DNA of 10,579 bases, taken from positions 1 through 10,579 of the forward strand of contig JAQSXU010000113.1 of the NCBI GenBank assembly GCA_029256485.1. Reading direction: 5' to 3'. This stretch comes from Clostridiaceae bacterium (GTDB lineage Bacteria; Bacillota_A; Clostridia; Clostridiales; Clostridiaceae). Numbering within the stretch: position 1 is the stretch's first letter; every line of letters starts with the position of its first letter. Of the stretch, positions 1-6,118 are shown one piece after another. The notes below the pieces were generated by a model, which did no database searches, was not told the DNA's origin, and was given only the letters and a program-made list of their open reading frames with translations. A program made the position numbers and the translations under genes.

Positions 1-46
1 CGCGGGATTTTGAGTCCCGTGCGTCTGCCAATTCCGCCACAGCGGC
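1..46 (-). tRNA. tRNA-Leu (CAA anticodon), 5' part, cut by window edge
   Basis: Read on the minus strand, the first 46 bases form the 5' half of a leucine tRNA. They contain the acceptor strand GCCGCTG, a D-arm with the class II form GGCGGAATTGGCAGACGC, and an anticodon stem CGGGA/TCCCG. The stem closes the loop CTCAAAA, so the anticodon is CAA, which reads UUG. The variable arm, T-arm and 3' end lie outside the window. A sigma-A-type promoter sits directly upstream. Confidence 0.93.
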
Positions 47-59
47 AAGTAACAGAATT

Positions 60-88
60 ATGATATCATATGATAATAATTATGTCAA
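60..88 (-). promoter_or_regulatory. Promoter of tRNA-Leu
   Basis: On the minus strand a perfect -35 box TTGACA (83-88) is followed after 17 bases by TATCAT (60-65). The predicted start lies about 7 bases before the first base of the tRNA. This is a near-consensus vegetative promoter in the right place. Confidence 0.7.
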
Positions 89-110
89 CAGTATTATTTT
101 AAATCAGCAG

Positions 111-403
111 AGCTAAACAACTTCAACTATAACTTATGCATTATTTCACAGCGTTGAAGCTTCGCTGTTTCATACTGCATAAGTTAAGTTTACGTATTGT
201 TTAGCTTGGCAAAACAACTTCAACTATACTTATGCATTATTTCACAGCGTTGAAGCTTCGCTGTTTAATACTGCATAAGTTAAGTTTACGTATTGTTTAG
301 CTTGGCAAAACAACTTCAACTATAACTTATGCATCATTCCACAGCGTTGTAGCTCGCTGTTTAATACTGCATAAGTTGAGTTTACGTATTGTTTAACTCA
401 GGA
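111..403. repeat. Three tandem copies of a ~97-bp nested palindromic repeat
   Basis: The copies run about 115-211, 212-307 and 308-403 and differ by a few substitutions and single-base indels. Each copy folds on itself. In copy 1 the outer arms are AGCTAAACAA (111-120) and TTGTTTAGCT (197-206), the middle arms are AACTTATGCA (131-140) and TGCATAAGTT (176-185), and the inner arms are ACAGCG (148-153) and CGCTGT (163-168). Copies 2 and 3 keep the middle and inner arms (for example 324-333 with 368-377). There is no poly-U tail, so these are not ordinary intrinsic terminators. The array fills the gap between tRNA-Leu and ndk, and the third copy extends over the last codons and stop of ndk. I do not recognise the repeat family. 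Confidence 0.9.
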
Positions 404-798
404 AACCATATGCTGATTTCACGCTTAGCGCTATCGGCACTATCAGAGGCATGAACCAGGTTTCTTTGCTTATCACAGGCAAATCTACCCCTGATACTCC
501 CCATATCAGAATTCAAAGGATCTGTTAATCCATTAATCTTTCTAACCAGTTCAATAGCGTGTTCCCCTTCAATAACCATGGCAACTAATCTTTCTTCAGT
601 TATGTATTGTATTAAATCCTTAAAATAATCTTTTCCCCTATGCTCAATATAATGTTCTTCCACTGTATTAAGATCAGGTTTAGTCATTTTCATTGCAATA
701 ATATTTAAATTTTTATCCTCGTAGAAATTTATAATTTTTCCTATTAATTTTCTTTCAACTCCGTCAGGTTTAATTAGTACTAAAGTTCTTTCAGTCAT
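382..798 (-). CDS. ndk: Nucleoside diphosphate kinase
   Basis: This is the cytosolic enzyme that moves the gamma phosphate of ATP onto NDPs through a phosphohistidine intermediate and balances (d)NTP pools. The 138-residue protein has the usual family length. It carries the N-terminal LVLIKPDGV segment with Lys10, the substrate-binding region around Tyr50-His53, and the signature NLVHASDS with catalytic His116. The start is supported by AGGAGG at 805-810. The last codons (LNNT and stop) lie inside the third copy of the upstream palindromic repeat, so the extreme C-terminus appears to have been shaped by the repeat. The gene stands alone and is divergent from the NifU-like operon. Confidence 0.97.
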   Translation of the reverse strand: MTERTLVLIKPDGVERKLIGKIINFYEDKNLNIIAMKMTKPDLNTVEEHYIEHRGKDYFKDLIQYITEERLVAMVIEGEHAIELVRKINGLTDPLNSDMGSIRGRFACDKQRNLVHASDSADSAKREISIWFPELNNT

Positions 799-939
799 AA
801 AAAATCCTCCTATATTAGATGATGGAAAATATTATACATTATAGTAGGCAATAAACGCAATAGTGTAATAAACAAAAATAGTTTTTATTATCAGAATTTT
901 GCGTAATTTAGCTTTAATGCAATTTATTTATTAAAGCTA

Positions 940-968
940 TTGTTACTAAATAAGATATTTGTTAAAAT
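940..968 (+). promoter_or_regulatory. Probable sigma-A promoter of the NifU-like/GGGtGRT operon
   Basis: TTGTTA (4 of 6 matches to TTGACA) and TAAAAT (5 of 6 matches to TATAAT) are separated by exactly 17 bases, upstream of the long leader of the operon. Confidence 0.5.
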
Positions 969-985
969 GTAAATGTAGACATAAC

Positions 986-1050
986 AGTTATTTTTTTTAT
1001 AACTAAGGTGGGACATAAATATGCCCAGTGGGCTAAATAATTACATAGCC
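986..1050 (+). promoter_or_regulatory. Structured 5' leader with overlapping hairpins
   Basis: Three inverted repeats lie in the presumed leader. AGTTAT/ATAACT (986-991 with 999-1004) closes a T-rich loop. GCCC/GGGC (1023-1026 with 1030-1033) has a three-base loop. GGCTA/TAGCC (1031-1035 with 1046-1050) shares bases 1031-1033 with the previous stem, so the last two cannot form together. It matches no riboswitch class I know. A regulatory role is inference only. Confidence 0.3.
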
Positions 1051-1101
1051 ATATTAATAAATTTGAAAATTAATGATCTATTGTAGGAAGGAGATAATAA
1101 A

Positions 1102-1794
1102 ATGATTTATTCAACAGAAGTTGAAAGCATGATGTGTGTTGCAAAAGGACCTAATCATGGCCCAGCTCCAATACCAGAAGAAGGAAAATGGGTACAAGCT
1201 AAAGAAGTAAAGGATATATCAGGATTAACTCACGGAATTGGTTGGTGTGCTCCTCAGCAGGGTGCTTGTAAATTAACTTTAAATGTAAAGGATGGAGTTA
1301 TTGAAGAGGCATTAGTTGAAACTATAGGATGTTCTGGAATGACACATTCAGCTGCCATGGCATCTGAAATTCTTCCAGGAAAGACAATACTTGAAGCTTT
1401 AAATACAGACTTAGTTTGTGATGCAATAAATACAGCAATGAGAGAATTATTCTTACAGATAGTTTACGGAAGAACTCAAACTGCTTTCTCAGAAGGTGGA
1501 CTACCAATAGGTGCAGGCCTTGAGGATTTAGGAAAAGGACTTAGAAGCCAGGTTGGTACAATGTATGGTACAAATGCTAAGGGAACAAGATACTTAGAAA
1601 TGGCTGAAGGATATGTAAACAGAATAGCTTTAGATGAAAACAATGAAGTTATTGGATATGAATTTGTTAGTCTTGGAAAAATGATGGATATGGTTAAAAA
1701 AGGTACTGATGCTAATGAAGCTATGAAAAAAGCTACAGGTACATATGGTAGATTTGCAGAAGCTGCAAAGCTTATAGATCCAAGGCATGAATAA
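1102..1794 (+). CDS. NifU N-terminal-like iron-sulfur cluster scaffold protein
   Basis: The 230-residue protein resembles the NifU_N/IscU scaffold fold, on which Fe-S clusters are built before transfer to apoproteins. The recognisable core is GACKLTLNVKDGVIEEA (55-70), then ETIGCSGMTHSAAMASE (73-89) and LPGKTILEAL. Cys56 and Cys77 fall where NifU has its first two cluster cysteines. The usual third HC cysteine motif is not obvious, and Cys106 is the nearest candidate. Cys12 and Cys49 are additional. About 45 residues precede the core, and the C-terminal part (about 135-230) goes beyond a minimal IscU. AGGAAGGAG at 1085-1093 fixes the ATG and excludes the in-frame Met10/Met11. The GGGtGRT gene follows after 20 bases, a pairing I recall as conserved in clostridia. 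The molecular role of this branch is not established. Confidence 0.85.
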   Translation: MIYSTEVESMMCVAKGPNHGPAPIPEEGKWVQAKEVKDISGLTHGIGWCAPQQGACKLTLNVKDGVIEEALVETIGCSGMTHSAAMASEILPGKTILEALNTDLVCDAINTAMRELFLQIVYGRTQTAFSEGGLPIGAGLEDLGKGLRSQVGTMYGTNAKGTRYLEMAEGYVNRIALDENNEVIGYEFVSLGKMMDMVKKGTDANEAMKKATGTYGRFAEAAKLIDPRHE

Positions 1795-1814
1795 GAAAAG
1801 GAGGATGAACTGAT

Positions 1815-2816
1815 ATGGCATTATTTGAAAGTTATGAAAGAAGAATAGATCAGATATTACCAGTATTAAATAAATACGGAATAAGCTCAGTTGAAGAAGC
1901 TAAAACAGTATGTGATGAAAAAGGTATAGATGTTTATAATATAGTAAAGGGCATTCAGCAAATATGTTTTGAAAATGCTTGTTGGGCTTACACAGTTGGT
2001 GCAGCTATAGCAATTAAAAAAGGATGTACAAAGGCTGCAGAAGCTGCAGAAGCTATTGGAGAAGGCTTACAGTCATTCTGTATTCCTGGTTCAGTTGCAG
2101 ATGACAGAAAAGTTGGTACAGGCCACGGAAACTTAGCAGCTATGTTGCTAAGAGAGGAAACTAAGTGTTTTGCATTCTTAGCAGGACATGAATCCTTTGC
2201 TGCTGCCGAGGGAGCTATAGGACTTGCTAGATCAGCAAATAAAGTAAGAAAAGAGCCACTAAAAGTTATACTAAATGGTCTTGGAAAAGATGCTGCATTT
2301 ATTATTTCAAGAATAAATGGTTTTACATATGTTCAGACTAAATTTGACTATTACACAGGAAAATTAACAATAGTTAAAGAAACAGCTTACTCCAATGGAG
2401 AAAGAGCAAAAGTTAGATGCTATGGAGCAGATGATGTTAGAGAAGGTGTAGCCATAATGCACCATGAAGGTGTTGACGTTTCAATAACAGGAAACTCAAC
2501 AAACCCAACTAGATTCCAGCATCCAGTAGCAGGAACTTATAAGAAAGAATGTTATGAGCAAGGCAAGAAGTATTTCTCAGTAGCATCAGGCGGTGGTACA
2601 GGAAGAACTCTTCACCCAGATAACATGGCAGCAGGTCCAGCTTCTTACGGTATGACAGATACTATGGGAAGAATGCATTCAGATGCTCAATTTGCAGGTT
2701 CTTCATCAGTTCCAGCTCACGTTGAAATGATGGGACTTATCGGAATGGGTAACAACCCAATGGTTGGAGCTTCTGTTGCTGTAGCAGTTGCTGTTCAGGA
2801 AGCAATGAATAAATAA
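1815..2816 (+). CDS. GGGtGRT family protein
   Basis: This 333-residue protein belongs to the family named after its own motif, present here as GGGTGRT at residues 259-265 followed by LHPDNMAAGP. It is soluble, with no signal peptide or membrane segment. Glycine-rich loops occur at 101-106 and 309-313, and there is an Ala/Val-rich C-terminus. Eight cysteines (33, 51, 56, 71, 89, 118, 202, 246) and a His-His pair (216-217) could bind metal or cluster, but this is inference. The biochemical function of the family is unknown to me. It starts 20 bases after the NifU-like gene with its own AAAGGAGG (1797-1804), so the two are surely co-transcribed, and a strong terminator follows. Co-occurrence with a scaffold protein suggests it is a client or partner in Fe-S chemistry. 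Confidence 0.9.
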   Translation: MALFESYERRIDQILPVLNKYGISSVEEAKTVCDEKGIDVYNIVKGIQQICFENACWAYTVGAAIAIKKGCTKAAEAAEAIGEGLQSFCIPGSVADDRKVGTGHGNLAAMLLREETKCFAFLAGHESFAAAEGAIGLARSANKVRKEPLKVILNGLGKDAAFIISRINGFTYVQTKFDYYTGKLTIVKETAYSNGERAKVRCYGADDVREGVAIMHHEGVDVSITGNSTNPTRFQHPVAGTYKKECYEQGKKYFSVASGGGTGRTLHPDNMAAGPASYGMTDTMGRMHSDAQFAGSSSVPAHVEMMGLIGMGNNPMVGASVAVAVAVQEAMNK

Positions 2817-2830
2817 ATTTGATTATTATA

Positions 2831-2883
2831 AAGGTCTCGTATTTAGCATTAAATGGCTAAATGTGAGACTTTTGTTTTTTTTT
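2831..2883 (+). terminator. Rho-independent terminator of the NifU-like/GGGtGRT operon
   Basis: A long imperfect hairpin, GGTCTCGTATTTAGC against GCTAAATGTGAGACT, is followed by a run of T residues (2870-2883) broken by a single G. It lies 15 bases after the stop codon at 2814-2816. Confidence 0.88.
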
Positions 2884-2891
2884 ACTGAAAC

Positions 2892-2908
2892 AGTTGCAAT
2901 ATACAACT
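2892..2908. promoter_or_regulatory. Candidate MarR operator upstream of the regulator gene
   Basis: AGTTG-N7-CAACT (2892-2896 and 2904-2908) is an inverted repeat with TTG/CAA half-sites of the kind MarR proteins often bind. It lies about 35 bases before the marR-type start codon, where autoregulation would be expected. No convincing -35/-10 pair could be assigned. Confidence 0.4.
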
Positions 2909-2940
2909 ATTTTGCATTACAATTAAATTGAGGTGATTCC

Positions 2941-3381
2941 ATGGAAATTAACAAAAGTAACTATTTGCGTGAACTTATTAGAACACTTGTAAGAGAACTA
3001 GGAATATTGGAAAAGGGTGATTCTAACTGCAGCGGTGTTACAATTTCTCAATGCCATGCATTGGTAGAGATAGGAAGGGCAGAAGAAATTTCCTTAAATG
3101 AGCTTGCTGAATTACTAAATTTAGATAAAAGCACCATGAGCAGGACTATCAATAACCTTGTGGAAAATAACTTTGTTATAAGGGACTTACATCATAAGGA
3201 TAGAAGATATGTATCTATTAAGTTAACAAATGATGGAATGAAGATATTTAATAATATTGAGCAAAGTATGGAGAAATATTATGAAAGTATTTTTAGCTCT
3301 ATACCAGAAAGCAAAAGAGAACAAGTTCTTGAAAGCCTAAAACTGCTTACTGAAGCAGTTAATAAAAATAAATGTTGTTAG
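2941..3381 (+). CDS. MarR family transcriptional regulator
   Basis: This is a 146-residue cytosolic DNA-binding protein with the usual MarR length. The winged helix-turn-helix covers about 50-98: ISLNELAELLNLDKSTMSRT (recognition helix around 63-75) and then the wing with Asp-Arg-Arg at 87-89 followed by YVSIKLTNDG. N- and C-terminal helices should form the dimer. It has Cys30, Cys38 and a terminal Cys-Cys pair (145-146), an unusual set that could sense thiol-reactive agents or arsenicals. The start follows AGGTGAT at 2931-2937. The acetyltransferase gene begins 39 bases downstream on the same strand, so the regulator probably controls it and itself through the palindrome at 2892-2908. The ligand is not known. 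Confidence 0.9.
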   Translation: MEINKSNYLRELIRTLVRELGILEKGDSNCSGVTISQCHALVEIGRAEEISLNELAELLNLDKSTMSRTINNLVENNFVIRDLHHKDRRYVSIKLTNDGMKIFNNIEQSMEKYYESIFSSIPESKREQVLESLKLLTEAVNKNKCC

Positions 3382-3420
3382 GAGAATAATTCATATTAAT
3401 TTAAAAGGGGGAAATGAATT

Positions 3421-3921
3421 TTGAATTATAAAATTGATTTTATGCTGCCAGAGGACTGGAAGCAAGTTGCAAAAATATATGAGGAAGGCATTAACACAGG
3501 CATGGCTACCTTTCAAATGGAAATACCAACCTGGGAAAACTGGGACAAAAGTCATATAAATTCATGCAGACTAGTAGCTCGCAGTGAAAATAGTATATTA
3601 GGCTGGGCAGCATTGAGCCCTACATCAAGCAGATGTGTATATGCTGGAGTAGCAGAAGTCAGCATATATATTGGTGAAAAGTATAGGGGATTAGGGGTAG
3701 GCAAAACTCTTCTAAACGCTTTGATAGAAGATTCAGAAGAAAATGGCTACTGGACATTGCAATCTGGAATTATAAGAGAAAATACCTCCAGCTTAGAATT
3801 ACATAAAAAATGCGGCTTTAGAGAAATTGGAATGAGAGAAAAGGTGGCAAAAATGAATAATGGACAATGGCACGATACAGTATTAATGGAGCGTAGAAGC
3901 AGAACTGTAGGAGTGGATTAG
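3421..3921 (+). CDS. GNAT N-acetyltransferase, phosphinothricin/arsinothricin acetyltransferase-like
   Basis: The 166-residue protein is a GNAT enzyme of the Pat/ArsN1 type, which acetylate the amino group of glutamate-like antibiotics such as phosphinothricin or arsinothricin. Visible features are an N-terminal ATFQMEIPTWENWDKSH segment, the GWAALSP strand, SSRCVYAGVAEVSIYI (69-84), the acetyl-CoA loop RGLGVG (89-94), LQSGI.REN and LHKKCGFREIG, all in the order typical of that group. The substrate here is inferred from family resemblance only. The start is TTG at 3421, placed 9 bases after GGGGG (3407-3411). The nearby ATG at 3414 opens a five-codon reading frame that stops at 3431 and cannot encode the protein. 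It is co-directional with the MarR gene and ends at a terminator. Confidence 0.87.
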   Translation: MNYKIDFMLPEDWKQVAKIYEEGINTGMATFQMEIPTWENWDKSHINSCRLVARSENSILGWAALSPTSSRCVYAGVAEVSIYIGEKYRGLGVGKTLLNALIEDSEENGYWTLQSGIIRENTSSLELHKKCGFREIGMREKVAKMNNGQWHDTVLMERRSRTVGVD

Positions 3922-3933
3922 AGTTTAAGAATT

Positions 3934-3964
3934 AAAAAAGCATGCTAATTTTGCATGCTTTTTT
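3934..3964. terminator. Bidirectional intrinsic terminator
   Basis: AAAAAAGCATGC (3934-3945) pairs perfectly with GCATGCTTTTTT (3953-3964) around a seven-base loop. The A and T tracts at the two ends allow termination in both directions, which suits its position between the plus-strand acetyltransferase and minus-strand genes. Confidence 0.88.
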
Positions 3965-4037
3965 GTTGATCTCCTAAAATCTGCAGCCAAAACCTATGTT
4001 CAAATAAAGTCATTTCTTTAATATTGTTAAATTTCAA
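3945..4037 (-). pseudogene. Truncated N-terminal remnant resembling DUF2935 protein
   Basis: Read on the minus strand, a GGAGGAT ribosome binding site (about 4041-4047) precedes a TTG codon at 4035-4037 and 30 codons before a stop. The product contains the run EMTLFEHRFWLQILGDQ. The segment EHRFWLQILGD resembles the start of clostridial DUF2935 proteins, which go on for over 200 residues. Here the similarity stops after GDQ and the frame runs into the terminator hairpin shared with the acetyltransferase gene. It therefore looks like the stump of a deleted gene with its translation signals left in place. The family call rests on memory of the motif, and a short genuine peptide cannot be excluded. 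Confidence 0.5.
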
Positions 4038-4121
4038 GGATATCCTCCAAAATAATTATTTCTCAATATATTATGTACGCAGTAAAAAGTTTGTTACAAA
4101 TAGTATTTTCTTAAGTCCTTT

Positions 4122-5153
4122 CTAAAACTCCTTTTGAAGATATAAACATATTTGCTCTATGGCTTTTTCTGATTCATTTGTAATTCGATTCATGGTAAGG
4201 AATCCATGGGTTACACCTTTATATCGAGTAATAACTACATTGACACCAGCGTTTTTTAATTTTTCACCATATGCTTCTCCTTCATCTCTGAGAGCATCAA
4301 ATTCTGCTGTTATTATAAGTGTATTAGGTAATCCCTTAAAATTCTTTTCTAATAAAGGAGATGCATATGGGTTTGCCCTGTCTTCCTTTTTAGGCACATA
4401 TAGTGAAATATATCTTTCCATATCTGCTCTTGAAAGATTAAAGTCATTAGCAAAATAATACCAGGATTTAGTGTTAAGCTCCCGAATATTTGTAGAAGGA
4501 TATACTAATATCTGACAGGTTATATGAGGACCATTTTTTTCCCGTGACATTAAAGAAACTGCAGCTGAAAGATTTCCACCAGCACTGTCTCCCACAACAG
4601 CTATATGATTTCCATCTCCTCCAATTCCTTCACCATTTTTATTGACCCAAAGCAGTACATTATATACATCATTAAGTCCAGCTGGGAAAGGATTTTCTGG
4701 AGCAAGGCGATAGCCTACAGATATGACAATTGCCTTTGTGTTTTGTGACAGCTTCCTGCAAACATTGTCATGGGTATCTAGACTTCCTCCAATCCAGGCA
4801 CCTCCATGGGAATAAATAATTATGGGAAGTTTGGAGGAAGTCTCAGGTGTATATATACGCACTGGAATTTCACATGAGGATATTTGAATATTAACATTTT
4901 TAATATTTGAAAATGGTATAGGTTTAACACTCCATCTAGTCAAATCATTATCCGTTATTTCACGGACTTTACTTATTGATTCACCGCTAATTGAAGCAGG
5001 ATTAATATACTTTTTTATTTTTAGCATCACAGCAACTTTCATATTAAGTTTACCATAGTTTGTTGTGGTCCAGCTCCTGATAATCAAATAACACACCAAA
5101 GATAAAATTAAAATTATAGCAGTAAATATTAAAATTCCTTTTCTTTTTTTCAT
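4122..5153 (-). CDS. Membrane-anchored alpha/beta hydrolase, HSL (family IV) esterase/lipase
   Basis: The 343-residue protein has a lysine-rich N-terminus and one hydrophobic segment (about residues 6-25), and then a large domain probably outside the membrane. That segment has no valid lipobox (V precedes Cys), so it looks like a signal anchor. The hydrolase domain shows the family IV oxyanion motif HGGAW (116-120), the nucleophile elbow GDSAGG with Ser190, AEFDALRDEG with Asp286, and THGF with His316, a complete Ser-Asp-His triad. It should hydrolyse short-chain esters, but the natural substrate is unknown. A longer frame begins at TTG 5162, but that codon abuts the GGAGG (5163-5167). ATG 5151-5153, 9 bases away, is the real start. 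The gene is monocistronic, with convergent genes downstream and the Mn catalase divergent. Confidence 0.92.
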   Translation of the reverse strand: MKKRKGILIFTAIILILSLVCYLIIRSWTTTNYGKLNMKVAVMLKIKKYINPASISGESISKVREITDNDLTRWSVKPIPFSNIKNVNIQISSCEIPVRIYTPETSSKLPIIIYSHGGAWIGGSLDTHDNVCRKLSQNTKAIVISVGYRLAPENPFPAGLNDVYNVLLWVNKNGEGIGGDGNHIAVVGDSAGGNLSAAVSLMSREKNGPHITCQILVYPSTNIRELNTKSWYYFANDFNLSRADMERYISLYVPKKEDRANPYASPLLEKNFKGLPNTLIITAEFDALRDEGEAYGEKLKNAGVNVVITRYKGVTHGFLTMNRITNESEKAIEQICLYLQKEF

Positions 5154-5234
5154 TTTACTCAACCTCCAAAGATAACATGAATTTAATTATGAAAAATATT
5201 AAATTTATTATGTATTTTATGTTGATGGCTTTTT

Positions 5235-5240
5235 ATTATA
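5235..5240 (-). promoter_or_regulatory. Possible -10 box of the esterase gene
   Basis: On the minus strand TATAAT occurs about 80 bases before the start codon. The region where a -35 box would be expected (5258-5264) is A/T only and a poor match, so this is a weak call. Confidence 0.25.
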
Positions 5241-5281
5241 CAAATGAATTATTCTAAAAATTAAGTAAAAACTAAATTAAG

Positions 5282-5296
5282 ATTATCAATGATAAT
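5282..5296. promoter_or_regulatory. Palindrome upstream of the Mn catalase gene, Fur/PerR-like in composition
   Basis: ATTATCAATGATAAT is an inverted repeat with six-base arms and a three-base centre, 25 bases before the start codon. The GATAAT/ATTATC arms are the hexamers found in Fur boxes, but their order and spacing differ from the 19-bp consensus. A link to metal or peroxide control is therefore only suggestive. Confidence 0.3.
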
Positions 5297-5321
5297 AAAT
5301 ATGAAGGAGATGTATTAAGTA

Positions 5322-6017
5322 ATGTTTAAACATGAAAAGGCATTATTAAAAGATGTTAGAGTAGAAAAGCCTAATCCCCAATATGCAGTCTTAATGCAGG
5401 AGCAATTAGGTGGAGGAAATGGTGAACTAAAGGCTGCCATGCAGTATTTGTCACAAAGCTTTAGAATAAATGATGTTACTATAAAGGATCTGTTTTTAGA
5501 TATTGGATCCGAAGAATTAAGCCATATGGAAATGGTAGCTCAAACTATTAATTTGCTCAATGGTCATTCTGTGGATTTTAATTCAGTGGTTAGCGGAGAG
5601 GTTGAAACACATGTATTAACCGGATTATCCCCAGTGTTGATAAATTCCTCAGGAGAGCCGTGGACAGCAAATTATGTAACAGTAACTGGAGATCTTGTGG
5701 CAGATTTACTTTCTAATATTGCATCAGAGCAGAGAGCAAAAGTAGTATATGAATATCTTTACCGTCAGATCAATGACAAATATGTAAGAGAAACTATAGA
5801 TTTTTTATTAAATCGTGAAGAAGCTCACAATGCCTTATTTAGAGAAGCATTAAACAATGTTAAGGATTCTGGATCTAATAAAGATTTTGGAGTTACTAAT
5901 GATTCTAAATTATATTTTGACTTATCTACTCCAGGCAGATATTTTAATAATCCTGATCCTACATCTCCAAGTTTTCAAAACCCCAGACGTGAATCAGAGT
6001 ATGCTGGTAAAAAATAA
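5322..6017 (+). CDS. Manganese catalase family protein (CotJC-like)
   Basis: This 231-residue four-helix-bundle ferritin-like protein should dismutate hydrogen peroxide at a dimanganese centre. The expected ligands are all visible: Glu35 in GELKAAMQY, Glu65 and His68 in SEELSHME, Glu136 in ASEQRAKVVYEY and His169 in REEAHNALF. The C-terminal STPGRYFNNPDPTSPSF region is also family-like. It is longer than a minimal CotJC coat protein but lacks about 13 residues between the His68 and Glu136 segments compared with the Lactobacillus enzyme as I remember it. AAGGAGA (5303-5309) precedes the ATG. The genes that follow encode coat-like and SASP proteins, so a role in protecting the spore surface is likely. 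No sporulation-sigma promoter could be assigned. Confidence 0.9.
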   Translation: MFKHEKALLKDVRVEKPNPQYAVLMQEQLGGGNGELKAAMQYLSQSFRINDVTIKDLFLDIGSEELSHMEMVAQTINLLNGHSVDFNSVVSGEVETHVLTGLSPVLINSSGEPWTANYVTVTGDLVADLLSNIASEQRAKVVYEYLYRQINDKYVRETIDFLLNREEAHNALFREALNNVKDSGSNKDFGVTNDSKLYFDLSTPGRYFNNPDPTSPSFQNPRRESEYAGKK

Positions 6018-6031
6018 AATTTTTTAAAAAT

Positions 6032-6061
6032 AACTAAAACCATGTTTATGTGGTTTTAGTT
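6032..6061 (+). terminator. Terminator-like hairpin after the Mn catalase gene
   Basis: AACTAAAACCA (6032-6042) pairs perfectly over 11 bases with TGGTTTTAGTT (6051-6061). The T tract after the stem is short, so termination may be partial and the coat genes downstream may be reached by read-through. Confidence 0.55.
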
Positions 6062-6118
6062 TCCATGCATTAATGAATGTAAGAAGTAAATAATAATATT
6101 CGTCAGGAGGTGATAAAC

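Larger units (their letters stand above)
799..1101. promoter_or_regulatory. Divergent intergenic region between ndk and the NifU-like/GGGtGRT operon
   Basis: This 303-base AT-rich gap holds no gene. For ndk on the minus strand there are two overlapping TATAAT boxes (831-836 and 838-843), and TTGCGT (855-860) lies 18 bases from the first. For the plus-strand operon there is TTGTTA (940-945), a 17-base spacer, then TAAAAT (963-968). This predicts a leader of about 125 bases before the start codon at 1102. Confidence 0.5.

Noticed and set aside
111..403. The repeat array as a CRISPR
   Set aside because: Units are contiguous ~97-bp copies with no unique spacers between short identical repeats, and no cas genes are present.
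986..1050. Leader hairpins as a known riboswitch or T-box
   Set aside because: No conserved core of a known riboswitch class, no T-box sequence and no terminator before the start codon could be seen.
1322..1507. Minus-strand open frame inside the NifU-like gene
   Set aside because: It lies wholly opposite a well-supported conserved gene, has no ribosome binding site, and gives a low-complexity hydrophobic product.
1630..1821. Minus-strand open frame across the end of the NifU-like gene
   Set aside because: It is antisense to a conserved gene and its Phe/Ser/Ile-rich product is what AT-rich antisense frames give.
4159..4458. Plus-strand open frame opposite the esterase
   Set aside because: The esterase on the other strand has a complete catalytic triad and family motifs. 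This frame has no recognisable motif or ribosome binding site.
5322..6017. Reading the protein as ferritin or rubrerythrin
   Set aside because: The spacing and identity of the ligands (Glu35, Glu65, His68, Glu136, His169) and the STPG C-terminal region fit manganese catalase, and no rubredoxin-type cysteines are present.
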